NCBI GenBank assembly: GCA_021817355.1
Contig: JAKAVI010000351.1
Location: 1 to 5,966 of the forward strand
From: Pseudomonadota bacterium
Lineage (GTDB): Bacteria > Pseudomonadota > Alphaproteobacteria > Micropepsales > Micropepsaceae
Direction of reading: 5' to 3'
Length of the DNA: 5,966 nucleotides
Below, one piece after another: positions 1 through 5,966 of the stretch (its first letter is position 1; each line of letters begins with the position of its first letter). Below the pieces are notes generated by a model. That model ran no database searches, had not been told where the DNA came from, and worked only from the letters and a program-made list of their open reading frames with translations. Position numbers and translations under genes: made by a program.

Positions 1-152
1 CGCGCAAGATCATCGCGGCCTTCGACGCTCCGGAAAACCAAGGAAAGGGCGCCATCGCTCTTGACGGTCGCATGGTTGAACGCCTGCATGCTGACATTGC
101 GCGCCAGATCGTGGCGCTCGCTGAGGCCATAGCTGCACGCAAGGGGGGGTAA
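1..152 (+). CDS. HpcH/HpaI aldolase/citrate lyase-family protein, C-terminal 49 residues (probable L-malyl-CoA/beta-methylmalyl-CoA lyase)
   Basis: This is the 3' end of a gene that starts upstream of the window; the readable frame begins at base 3 and stops at TAA 150-152. The 49 visible residues run from RKIIAAFDAP through GKGAIALDGRMVERLH to RKGG. An 'A-DG-M-' strand followed by a terminal helix is how CitE/malyl-CoA lyase-type CoA-ester lyases end. Family knowledge: these TIM-barrel, Mg-dependent enzymes cleave malyl-CoA to acetyl-CoA and glyoxylate, and beta-methylmalyl-CoA to propionyl-CoA and glyoxylate. The mesaconyl-CoA hydratase gene begins one base after the stop, and its product is the substrate of this lyase, which supports the specific guess. 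The catalytic core lies outside the window, so the family call rests on a short tail plus context. Seven Gs (143-149) form the last codons and also sit where the next gene's ribosome binding site should be. Confidence 0.7.
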   Translation, partial: RKIIAAFDAPENQGKGAIALDGRMVERLHADIARQIVALAEAIAARKGG

Positions 153-153
153 T

Positions 154-1209
154 ATGCAAACGGACCGCGGTCGCTATTTCGAAGATTTTTCCATCGGGGA
201 AGACATCGTCCATTCAACACCACGAACACTCAACCTGGGCGATGCTGCACTTTATATGGCGCTGTACGGTTCGCGCTTTGCCCTTCAGGCCGACAGCTGT
301 GCCCGCGCCCTTGGCTATCCCAACGCACCCCTCGATGATCTGCTCGTGTTCCATACGATCTTCGGCAAATCGGTTCCCGACATCTCCCGCAACGCGGTGG
401 CCAACCTCGGCTATGCCGAGGGCCACTTTCTCAAACCGGTATTTGCCGGCACCACATTGCGGGCCCATTCCAGCGTGTTGGGACTGAAAGAGAATTCCAA
501 CGGCAAGACCGGCATAGTCTGGGTCAGAACGACCGGGACCGATGATCACGGGGATGACGTACTGAGCTACGTGCGCTGGGTCATGGTCAACAAGCGTAAC
601 CCCGACAAGCCATGCGTGCGCGACACGCTGGCGCCGAAGTTACAGGGTGCCGTGTCAGCCGACGACCTGAGAGCTCCCGAGGGCATTGATTTCTCGAAAT
701 TTGACCCCCGCGATTCCGGCTCTGAACTTTGCTGGGATGATTATAAGCCCGGTGACAAAATTGATCATGTCGACGGTATGACCGTGGAAGAAGCCGAGCA
801 CATGATCGCCACCCGCCTCTATCAGAACACTGCGCGGGTACACTTTGATCAGTACGCGCAAGGTCAGGGTCATGTCGGACGACGTTTGGCCTATGGCGGC
901 CATACCATCAGTATTGGTCGCGCGATGTCCTTTAATGGTCTGGCCAATGCCTTCTGCCTTTTGGCCATCAACAGTGGACAGCACGTTGCCGGGGTATTTG
1001 CGGGCGACACGATCTATTGTTGGAGCCAGGTCATGGACAAGGCCCTCATCTCTGGGCGCAATGACTGCGCCGCGCTTCGCTTGCGTCTGATCGCCACCAA
1101 AAACGTGCCATGCCGCACCTTCCCATGCCACCGTGCAGACGGTACCTACATGCCCGAGGTTGTACTGGATTTTGACTACTGGGCGTTGATGCCGCGGCGA
1201 GCCGGATGA
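154..1209 (+). CDS. mch: Mesaconyl-CoA hydratase (MaoC-like double-hotdog dehydratase)
   Basis: The enzyme reversibly hydrates mesaconyl-C1-CoA to beta-methylmalyl-CoA in the cytoplasm, a late step of the ethylmalonyl-CoA pathway for acetyl-CoA assimilation. The 351 residues fit the roughly 340-350 of the family and hold two hotdog folds, about 1-150 and 190-350. Segments I recognise from mesaconyl-CoA hydratases are VPDISRNAVANLGYAEG (74-90), LGLKENSNG (109-117), SYVRWVMV (138-145), DHVDGMTVEEAEHM (204-217), YGGHTISIGRAMSFNGLANA (247-266) and LDFDYWALMP (338-347). The segment around N225-H230 (QNTARVH) occupies the place of the hydratase D-x-N-P-x-H motif, so H230 is a likely active-site residue by analogy. 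The start follows the lyase stop by one base, behind a G-run acting as Shine-Dalgarno sequence, so expression is probably coupled. Other MaoC hydratases are possible, but the full-length similarity and the lyase neighbour make this call firm. Confidence 0.9.
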   Translation: MQTDRGRYFEDFSIGEDIVHSTPRTLNLGDAALYMALYGSRFALQADSCARALGYPNAPLDDLLVFHTIFGKSVPDISRNAVANLGYAEGHFLKPVFAGTTLRAHSSVLGLKENSNGKTGIVWVRTTGTDDHGDDVLSYVRWVMVNKRNPDKPCVRDTLAPKLQGAVSADDLRAPEGIDFSKFDPRDSGSELCWDDYKPGDKIDHVDGMTVEEAEHMIATRLYQNTARVHFDQYAQGQGHVGRRLAYGGHTISIGRAMSFNGLANAFCLLAINSGQHVAGVFAGDTIYCWSQVMDKALISGRNDCAALRLRLIATKNVPCRTFPCHRADGTYMPEVVLDFDYWALMPRRAG

Positions 1210-2300
1210 CGGACCTGATTGAAACCTATCGCGCGCGGGTTCTTAATGGCGAGCTTGCACGCGATCCCTTGCAGGAACGGGCCGCCGACCGCCTTGCCCG
1301 GCTTGCGCGCCAACTGGCGCGCTATCGGCGGGGACGACGCGGTTTCTTCATCCGCGCCGAGCCTCCACCTCGCGGCCTTTACATCTGGGGCGATGTCGGG
1401 CGCGGCAAATCCATGCTCATGGACCTCTTCTTCCGTGCTGTCACCTTGCCCAAGAAGAGGCGAATCCACTTCAATGCGTTTATGGGCGAAGCGCATGGTT
1501 TGATCCACGCGGAGCGCCAAAAGGAAGGCACTAGGGATCCAATCCCCCCCGTAGCCGCCCTGCTTGCAGCCCGCGCAACCGTCCTGTGCTTCGACGAATT
1601 CCAGGTCACCGACGTCGCTGATGCCATGATCCTGGGCCGGCTGTTTGAGCAACTGTTTGCTCTCGGTGTTGTCGTGGTGGCGACCTCCAATACCCCTCCG
1701 GAACGCCTTTATGAAGGCGGGCTTAACCGTCAGCTCTTCCAGCCATTCATTGCACTGATTGAGCAGACGCTCGACATCGTTGAACTGAACGGCAAGGAGG
1801 ATTATCGCCGCCGCCAATCAGGTGATGATGATCTCTATATTTATCCGCTCGGCCCTCTGGCCACGCGCAAAATGGATCGCCTATGGCAGCGTCTGACCTC
1901 TGGTGCACCTTGCCCTCCCGCACAGCTTTCGGTTCTGGGGCGCAGCTTACGCGTGCCAGCTGCGTGCGACGGCGTTGCCCGGTTTCATTTTGATGATTTG
2001 TGCAATGCGCCTCTTGCCGCCAATGATTTCTTGGCCATCGCCCGGGCTTTTCACACCGTACTCATTGACGAGGTTCCGGCCATGGGGCCGGCAATGCGCA
2101 ACCAGGCGCGGCGGTTTGTCCTTCTGATAGACACATTTTATGATGAAAGAGTACGCCTTATCTGCTCGGCGGCGGCACCTGCTGACAGTCTTTATCCGGA
2201 AGGGGACGGCGCGGACGCATTTCGCCGGACTGCCTCCAGACTGATCGAGATGCAGAGTGATGCCTATAGCCCTCGTCCTTTTACCGAGCGTGTCGGTTAG
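1206..2300 (+). CDS. zapE: AFG1-family P-loop ATPase / cell division protein ZapE
   Basis: This is a 364-residue ATPase of the AFG1/LACE1/ZapE family, close to the roughly 375 residues of E. coli ZapE. ZapE is reported to act on the FtsZ ring in E. coli, and the mitochondrial homologue (AFG1/LACE1) takes part in respiratory-chain protein quality control; which role applies here is not visible in the sequence. The Walker A motif GDVGRGKS is at 62-69, Walker B VLCFDEFQV at 126-134, a sensor-1-like VVATSNTPP at 157-165, and the family signature GGLNRQLFQPFI with a likely arginine finger (R174) at 171-182. The C-terminal family block VLIDEVPAM plus RNQARRFVLLIDTFYD lies around 286-315. The N-terminus is basic and arginine-rich, without a signal peptide. 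The ATG overlaps the hydratase TGA as ATGA and lacks a strong ribosome binding site, which implies translational coupling. No key motif is missing. Confidence 0.93.
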   Translation: MTDLIETYRARVLNGELARDPLQERAADRLARLARQLARYRRGRRGFFIRAEPPPRGLYIWGDVGRGKSMLMDLFFRAVTLPKKRRIHFNAFMGEAHGLIHAERQKEGTRDPIPPVAALLAARATVLCFDEFQVTDVADAMILGRLFEQLFALGVVVVATSNTPPERLYEGGLNRQLFQPFIALIEQTLDIVELNGKEDYRRRQSGDDDLYIYPLGPLATRKMDRLWQRLTSGAPCPPAQLSVLGRSLRVPAACDGVARFHFDDLCNAPLAANDFLAIARAFHTVLIDEVPAMGPAMRNQARRFVLLIDTFYDERVRLICSAAAPADSLYPEGDGADAFRRTASRLIEMQSDAYSPRPFTERVG

Positions 2301-2312
2301 GAGCATGCGGCC

Positions 2313-2708
2313 ATGATCGAGGATCTGGTCACGACATTCTGCATCATTGTCGGGGCCATTGCGCTTTACCGCTTCCGCGCCCCGCTCATCGACAGGCTCA
2401 GGCGTTTTGACCATGAAAATCGTGTCCGCATCGCGCAGCAGGAGCGCGAAAGCGATGATCCTGTAGCCCACTTCCGCCACGCCTTGGCGATCGCTGAGGA
2501 CCAGGTCGAGGCCATTACCGAAATCAAGGTTCACGACGAGCGCCTGGGAACCGGGGTGACGCGCTTTCTCTTCCTGGGCGAGCAATTTGCCCTGCGCTCC
2601 GAGGCTGAGCGCGCCCGCAGCGAAAAAATTCGCGCCATTACACTCGAGTATTACCGCGAGCTGCCACGTGCCCTATACGCGCGTGACGACGGAAAACTTG
2701 GAAGCTAG
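2313..2708 (+). CDS. Uncharacterised 131-residue protein with one N-terminal transmembrane helix
   Basis: I do not recognise this protein. The first residues give a single hydrophobic helix (about 5-20, LVTTFCIIVGAIALYR), followed at once by a basic stretch (R20, R22, R28, R30, R31). This predicts a membrane anchor with the C-terminal part in the cytoplasm. Residues 33-131 are hydrophilic, highly charged and probably helical, including acidic ERESDD (44-49), a short hydrophobic patch TRFLFLGEQFAL (83-94) and a final RELPRALYARDDGK. There is no cysteine pair, metal motif or P-loop. The start is well defined: AGGAG at 2299-2303 overlaps the ZapE stop and lies 9 bases before ATG, while the ATG at 2305 is closed by a stop after three codons. 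The 12-base gap to zapE makes it the last gene of that operon. Codon use resembles its neighbours, so a real gene is likely even though the function is unknown. Confidence 0.8.
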   Translation: MIEDLVTTFCIIVGAIALYRFRAPLIDRLRRFDHENRVRIAQQERESDDPVAHFRHALAIAEDQVEAITEIKVHDERLGTGVTRFLFLGEQFALRSEAERARSEKIRAITLEYYRELPRALYARDDGKLGS

Positions 2709-2715
2709 CGCCGGT

Positions 2716-2735
2716 GCCTCAGCCTGGGCTCAGGC
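2716..2735. terminator. Weak hairpin between convergent genes, possible bidirectional terminator
   Basis: An imperfect inverted repeat GCCTCAGCC / GGGCTCAGGC (eight pairs around one C-C mismatch, with a 4-base loop) straddles the 21 bases between the convergent stop codons and the end of the minus-strand gene. There is no T-run on either strand, so it is not a convincing intrinsic terminator. It is listed only because both transcripts must end near here. Confidence 0.25.
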
Positions 2736-3959
2736 GGCTTCACCGCGAAGCAACCGCGGCAGCTTTCCAACCGTGCCACCTGCATTGCGCATCAAGAACC
2801 GGCGCAGCGGCCCGATTTGATCGATCAGGCCCATACCAAGGTCCCGGGTCAGGCGCAAAGGCAGAATGTCATTGGAGAAAATGCGGTTGAAGGCATCCAT
2901 GGAAAGGCCCATGACCGTGGAATCAAAGCGGCGCCAGCGTTCATAGCGCCGCAAGGTGTCCAACCCTCCAAGATCGAGCCCGAGCCGTGCTGCATCAAGC
3001 AGGCATTCTGCGAGTGCTGCGACATCCTTGAGCCCAAGGTTAAAGCCCTGCCCGGCGATCGGGTGGATGCCGTGGGCGGCATCGCCAATCAAGGCAAAGC
3101 GGGGCTTAACATATGAACGCGCCAGATGGAATTTGAGCGGATAGGACCAGCGTGGTCCAATGACCGAAGTATCACCAAGATGAGCCCCAAAGCGGCAGGC
3201 AATTTCCGCATCAAACTCATCGGCGGCAAGGTTCATGTAAAGTGGCGCCAGATCAGCCCGTTCGGTCCATACAAGTGAACTGCGGTTGCCCTTTAGCGGA
3301 AGGATGGCAAAAGGCCCGGAGGGCAGGAAATGTTCGTAAGCCGTACCGTTGTGCGGACGCTCATGGGCCACGGTCGCAACGATGCCACATTGGGGATAGG
3401 ACCAACCAACGATGCCAATCCCGAACTCTTCGCGCAGCCGCGAAGCCCGTCCATCCGCCGCAACCAGAAGGCGGGTACGCACAGAACTGCCATCTGAAAG
3501 TTCGGCATCGACATACTCGGTGACCGACGTGGCCCGCTCCACCGCCAGGAGAGACAGCAGTTCCACTCCCGCCGTCGCATCCGCGGCCGCAAACAGGGCT
3601 CTCCTAAGATGGCGGTTCTCGACGATATATCCCATTGGCTCGCCAATCTCATCGGCGTCAAAGTGTAGGGACAAGGGTGAAGCTGGCCCCCCTGCCGGGG
3701 CGTCGGTCACCAGAATATCAAGGATCGGCTGGGCTTCGTCTTGCAGATGCGGCCAGATCGATAGGGCCCGCAGCATGCGGACCGAGGCGTAGGACAAAGC
3801 AGTTACGCGACCATCGAAGCCGGCGTCCAGACTTAAGGTCCGCGCGAGCGGTTCTATGACCGCAACCGTCAGTCTACCCTGTGCCAGCGCTACGCCCAGG
3901 CACAGTCCCGCCATCCCCCCGCCACCGATTACCACGTCATATTGGTAGAGCTTTTCCAT
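2730..3959 (-). CDS. ubiH: UbiH/UbiF/VisC/COQ6-family FAD-dependent hydroxylase (ubiquinone biosynthesis)
   Basis: This is a 409-residue class A flavoprotein monooxygenase, the normal length for the UbiH/COQ6 family, which uses NAD(P)H and O2 to hydroxylate the ubiquinone ring at the inner membrane face. All three diagnostic motifs are visible: the N-terminal Rossmann GxGxxG (VVIGGGGMAG, 9-18), the DG motif (AADGRASRLR, 167-176), and the GD motif with the FAD ribityl-binding stretch (FALIGDAAHGIHP at 288-300, GQGFNLGLKD at 303-312). VENRHLRRAL (113-122) is also typical. Start choice: minus-strand ATG at 3957-3959 with AAGGTG a few bases upstream, and the flavin fold begins at residue 8, leaving no room for a shorter start. 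It stands alone on its strand, divergent from glnK. Which ring carbon it hydroxylates cannot be told from sequence, because alphaproteobacteria use several related enzymes (UbiH, UbiL, UbiM); the gene symbol is therefore provisional. Confidence 0.85.
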   Translation of the reverse strand: MEKLYQYDVVIGGGGMAGLCLGVALAQGRLTVAVIEPLARTLSLDAGFDGRVTALSYASVRMLRALSIWPHLQDEAQPILDILVTDAPAGGPASPLSLHFDADEIGEPMGYIVENRHLRRALFAAADATAGVELLSLLAVERATSVTEYVDAELSDGSSVRTRLLVAADGRASRLREEFGIGIVGWSYPQCGIVATVAHERPHNGTAYEHFLPSGPFAILPLKGNRSSLVWTERADLAPLYMNLAADEFDAEIACRFGAHLGDTSVIGPRWSYPLKFHLARSYVKPRFALIGDAAHGIHPIAGQGFNLGLKDVAALAECLLDAARLGLDLGGLDTLRRYERWRRFDSTVMGLSMDAFNRIFSNDILPLRLTRDLGMGLIDQIGPLRRFLMRNAGGTVGKLPRLLRGEAA

Positions 3960-4133
3960 GCCGGCACCTTAGCCGCTCGGCCGTGGAAGGCCAGCAGCGA
4001 TATCGCCCAAGAGCTGCGCAAAAAAATCCCATTGCCTAGATTTTGAGCACCACGTCCCGACCTCTGGGCAACAAATATTCAGAATCCTGCGCATACCGGG
4101 CATTTTCCACCCTCGAGACGTTCTCGCAGACCT

Positions 4134-4149
4134 TGGCGCCCGGTTGGCC
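4134..4149 (+). promoter_or_regulatory. Candidate sigma-54 (RpoN) -24/-12 promoter of glnK-amtB
   Basis: TTGGCGCCCGGTTGGCC contains GG at 4135-4136 and GC at 4147-4148, with exactly the 10-base internal spacing that sigma-54 requires. It resembles the TGGCAC-N5-TTGC consensus, with G for A at one position and TGGC for TTGC. Taking the C at 4148 as -12, transcription should begin near 4160, giving a leader of about 27 bases. Nitrogen control of glnK-amtB through NtrC and sigma-54 is established in many proteobacteria. I see no complete NtrC dyad upstream. Confidence 0.55.
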
Positions 4150-4161
4150 CCGCCCACAATG

Positions 4162-4525
<364 letters not shown>

Positions 4526-4568
4526 CCGCACTCATTCATTCCAATCGAATAATCCTAGCGAGGACATA

Positions 4569-5894
4569 ATGACCACATGGAAGAGAGCCTGCGGGCGGCT
4601 GGCGGCGGCGGCAGGGCTTGTGATGGGCACCATCACGCCTGCTCTGGCTGCAACCCCTAAATTTGATAGCGGTGACACCGCCTGGATGCTGACGTCAAGC
4701 GCTCTGGTGCTGATGATGACCATACCAGGGCTTGCCCTCTTCTACGGCGGCATGGTGCGCAAGAAGAACGTACTGGCCACATTGGCGCAAAGCTTTGGCG
4801 CCACCTGCATCATTACCGTTCTTTGGATGGTGATCGGCTATTCGCTGGCATTCACCCCGAATGCACATGCTGGTCTCAATCAGCTCATCGGCGGGGTCAA
4901 TGAACTGCTCCTCGGCAAGTTGACCTTGAACTCTGTAAGCCCTCTGGCGCCGACAATCCCGGAATCGGTTTACATGTTCTTCCAGATGACATTTGCGATC
5001 ATCACCCCTGCTCTCATTGCAGGTGCCCTCGCGGACCGCATGAAGTTTTCTGCATTCATGTGGTTCATGTCGCTGTGGCTTATATTTGTCTATTGCCCGA
5101 TAGCCCATTGGGTATGGGGCGGCGGCTGGTTGGGCAGCATGGGGGCTCTTGATTATGCCGGCGGCACCGTCGTGCATCTGAACGCCGGAACCGCAGCGCT
5201 GGTAACCTGTCTGGTACTGGGCCGCCGTGTTGGCTATGGCACAGAAAACATGGCTCCGCACAATCTGGTGTTGAGCGTGATCGGAGCCTCTTTGCTGTGG
5301 GTCGGCTGGTTCGGCTTTAACGCGGGCTCCGCGGTGGCAGCCAGTGCCAATGCCGGGATGGCGGCGGCGGCGACTCAAATTGCCACCGCCGCCGCGGCCA
5401 TGGCCTGGACCGCATGTGAATGGATTGTCCTCAAGAAGCCTTCTGTTCTTGGCATGATCTCCGGTGCCGTGGCGGGCCTTGTTGCCATCACCCCTGCCTC
5501 AGGCTTCGTCGACGCGCAGGGTGCCCTGATCATCGGTGCCCTTGCCGGCCTCGTCTGCTACCTATCTGCGGTTCACATGAAGAAGTGGCTTGGCTACGAC
5601 GACGCACTTGATGCCTGGGGTGTACATGGGGTCGGCGGTGCATTGGGTGCCATGCTGACCGGAGCCTTGGCCAAACACGCCATCAATGCGAGCGGCAGTG
5701 GCTGGCTTTTTGACGGCAATGGGCACCAGATGCTGGTGCAGTTTTACGACGTGGCGGCAACCTTCATCTACTGCGCGATCGTGACCTTCATCATTCTCAA
5801 GCTGATTGACATCACCATCGGCCTGCGCGTCAGCCGCGAGGTCGAAATCGAAGGTCTCGACATCAACCTCCATGGCGAGATCGTTCACGGCTAG
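4569..5894 (+). CDS. amtB: Ammonium transporter AmtB
   Basis: This is a 441-residue inner-membrane Amt/MEP/Rh ammonium channel, a trimer with eleven membrane helices per subunit (first about 37-60, last about 393-415). An N-terminal signal peptide (1-27) ends in the cleavage motif ALA before ATPKFD, as in E. coli AmtB. Conserved residues align well: twin pore histidines H203 (GGTVVHLNAG) and H353 (GVHGVGGALGA), D195 upstream of the first, the Phe gate F142 and F250, and W247 plus S254 (GWFGFNAGS) at the recruitment site. The C-terminal tail GLRVSREVEIEGLDINLHGE (418-437) is the conserved cytoplasmic segment that docks GlnK. Start choice: ATG 4569 has GAGGA four bases upstream and gives the signal peptide at once; an in-frame ATG at 4443 lies inside glnK in another frame and would add 42 implausible residues. 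It is cotranscribed with glnK and followed by a terminator. Confidence 0.96.
   Translation: MTTWKRACGRLAAAAGLVMGTITPALAATPKFDSGDTAWMLTSSALVLMMTIPGLALFYGGMVRKKNVLATLAQSFGATCIITVLWMVIGYSLAFTPNAHAGLNQLIGGVNELLLGKLTLNSVSPLAPTIPESVYMFFQMTFAIITPALIAGALADRMKFSAFMWFMSLWLIFVYCPIAHWVWGGGWLGSMGALDYAGGTVVHLNAGTAALVTCLVLGRRVGYGTENMAPHNLVLSVIGASLLWVGWFGFNAGSAVAASANAGMAAAATQIATAAAAMAWTACEWIVLKKPSVLGMISGAVAGLVAITPASGFVDAQGALIIGALAGLVCYLSAVHMKKWLGYDDALDAWGVHGVGGALGAMLTGALAKHAINASGSGWLFDGNGHQMLVQFYDVAATFIYCAIVTFIILKLIDITIGLRVSREVEIEGLDINLHGEIVHG
5361..5395 (+). repeat. Perfect 10-bp GC-rich inverted repeat within amtB
   Basis: GCGGCGGCGG (5361-5370) and CCGCCGCCGC (5386-5395) are exact reverse complements separated by 15 bases. 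They encode two alanine clusters, AAAA (265-268) and AAAA (274-277), in the seventh membrane helix of AmtB. Repetitive alanine codons on either side, one reading GCG/GCA and the other GCC, are enough to explain it, though it could fold in the mRNA. Confidence 0.45.
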
Positions 5895-5916
5895 CGGCCG
5901 CTCCTCGTACAGCACT

Positions 5917-5948
5917 AAAGGCGCCCCACCCCTGGGGCGCCTTTTTTT
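5917..5948 (+). terminator. Intrinsic (Rho-independent) terminator of glnK-amtB
   Basis: AAAGGCGCCCCA (5917-5928) and TGGGGCGCCTTT (5933-5944) are exact reverse complements around a CCCC loop, giving a 12-bp stem whose core is nine G-C/C-G pairs or more. A run of seven Ts (5942-5948) follows, part of it in the stem's A-T base. It begins 23 bases after the amtB stop. The A-run on the left arm could also let it terminate an opposing transcript, although only AAA is present on that side. The last 18 bases of the window beyond it show nothing recognisable. Confidence 0.95.
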
Positions 5949-5966
5949 GGCTCGTCGGCGGAATTT

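Noticed and set aside
1544..1550. C7 run in zapE as a possible frameshift
   Set aside because: The frame reads through with intact family motifs on both sides (DPIPPVAALL then Walker B), so there is no sign of a lost or gained base.
1947..2585. 212-codon minus-strand open frame opposite the end of zapE and the small membrane protein
   Set aside because: It runs antisense across two plus-strand genes with good starts, and its translation has no recognisable fold; long antisense frames are common in GC-rich genomes.
4047..4063. GCACCA as an NtrC binding site upstream of glnK
   Set aside because: Only one half of the GCACCA-N5-TGGTGC dyad is present; the bases where the second half should be do not match.
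3969..4157. 62-codon minus-strand open frame between glnK and ubiH, ending nine bases before the ubiH start
   Set aside because: It starts with GTG without a ribosome binding site, overlaps the glnK promoter candidate, and its translation shows no recognisable domain or helix pattern.
4695..5378. 227-codon minus-strand open frame inside amtB
   Set aside because: It is the antisense shadow of the AmtB membrane helices, rich in His, Arg and Gln, with no family resemblance.
5396..5405. Perfect 10-base palindrome GGCCATGGCC in amtB
   Set aside because: It is explained by the codons for Ala-Ala-Met-Ala-Trp in a membrane helix; single occurrence with no regulatory context.

Overview
The window looks like ordinary chromosome from an alphaproteobacterium. 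Three things suggest this: a lyase/mesaconyl-CoA hydratase gene pair typical of the ethylmalonyl-CoA pathway, an AFG1/ZapE ATPase coupled directly behind it, and a UbiH-type hydroxylase next to glnK-amtB. Base composition is moderately GC-rich and even across the genes. I see no insertion sequences, integrases, tRNAs, rRNAs or CRISPR repeats. The genus cannot be named from this sequence alone.

Left block, plus strand, 1-2708: the 3' end of a HpcH/HpaI (CitE-like) CoA-ester lyase, probably L-malyl-CoA/beta-methylmalyl-CoA lyase (1-152); mesaconyl-CoA hydratase of the double-hotdog MaoC type (154-1209); the ZapE/AFG1 P-loop ATPase (1206-2300), which overlaps the hydratase by ATGA; and an unrecognised 131-residue protein with one N-terminal membrane helix (2313-2708). 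Gaps are 1 base, an overlap, and 12 bases, so this reads as one operon. The hydratase and lyase work in series: mesaconyl-CoA is hydrated to beta-methylmalyl-CoA, which is cleaved to glyoxylate and propionyl-CoA during growth on C2 or C1 compounds. ZapE and the small membrane protein have no evident metabolic link to them.

Middle block, minus strand, 2730-3959: a complete UbiH/UbiF/COQ6-family FAD monooxygenase, presumably for ubiquinone synthesis. It converges on the left block with 21 bases between stop codons and diverges from glnK across a 227-base intergenic region (3960-4186). That region is the longest non-coding stretch in the window.

Right block, plus strand, 4187-5894: glnK (PII signal protein) and amtB (ammonium channel), followed by a strong intrinsic terminator (5917-5948). 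PII blocks AmtB when nitrogen is plentiful. A good sigma-54 (-24/-12) promoter candidate lies at 4134-4149 and predicts a transcript start near 4160. Directly after it is a perfect 9-bp inverted repeat (4162-4188) that places the glnK Shine-Dalgarno sequence in the loop and the first two bases of the start codon in the stem. This hairpin is the most distinctive unexplained signal here. I found no convincing evidence of a wholly new system.
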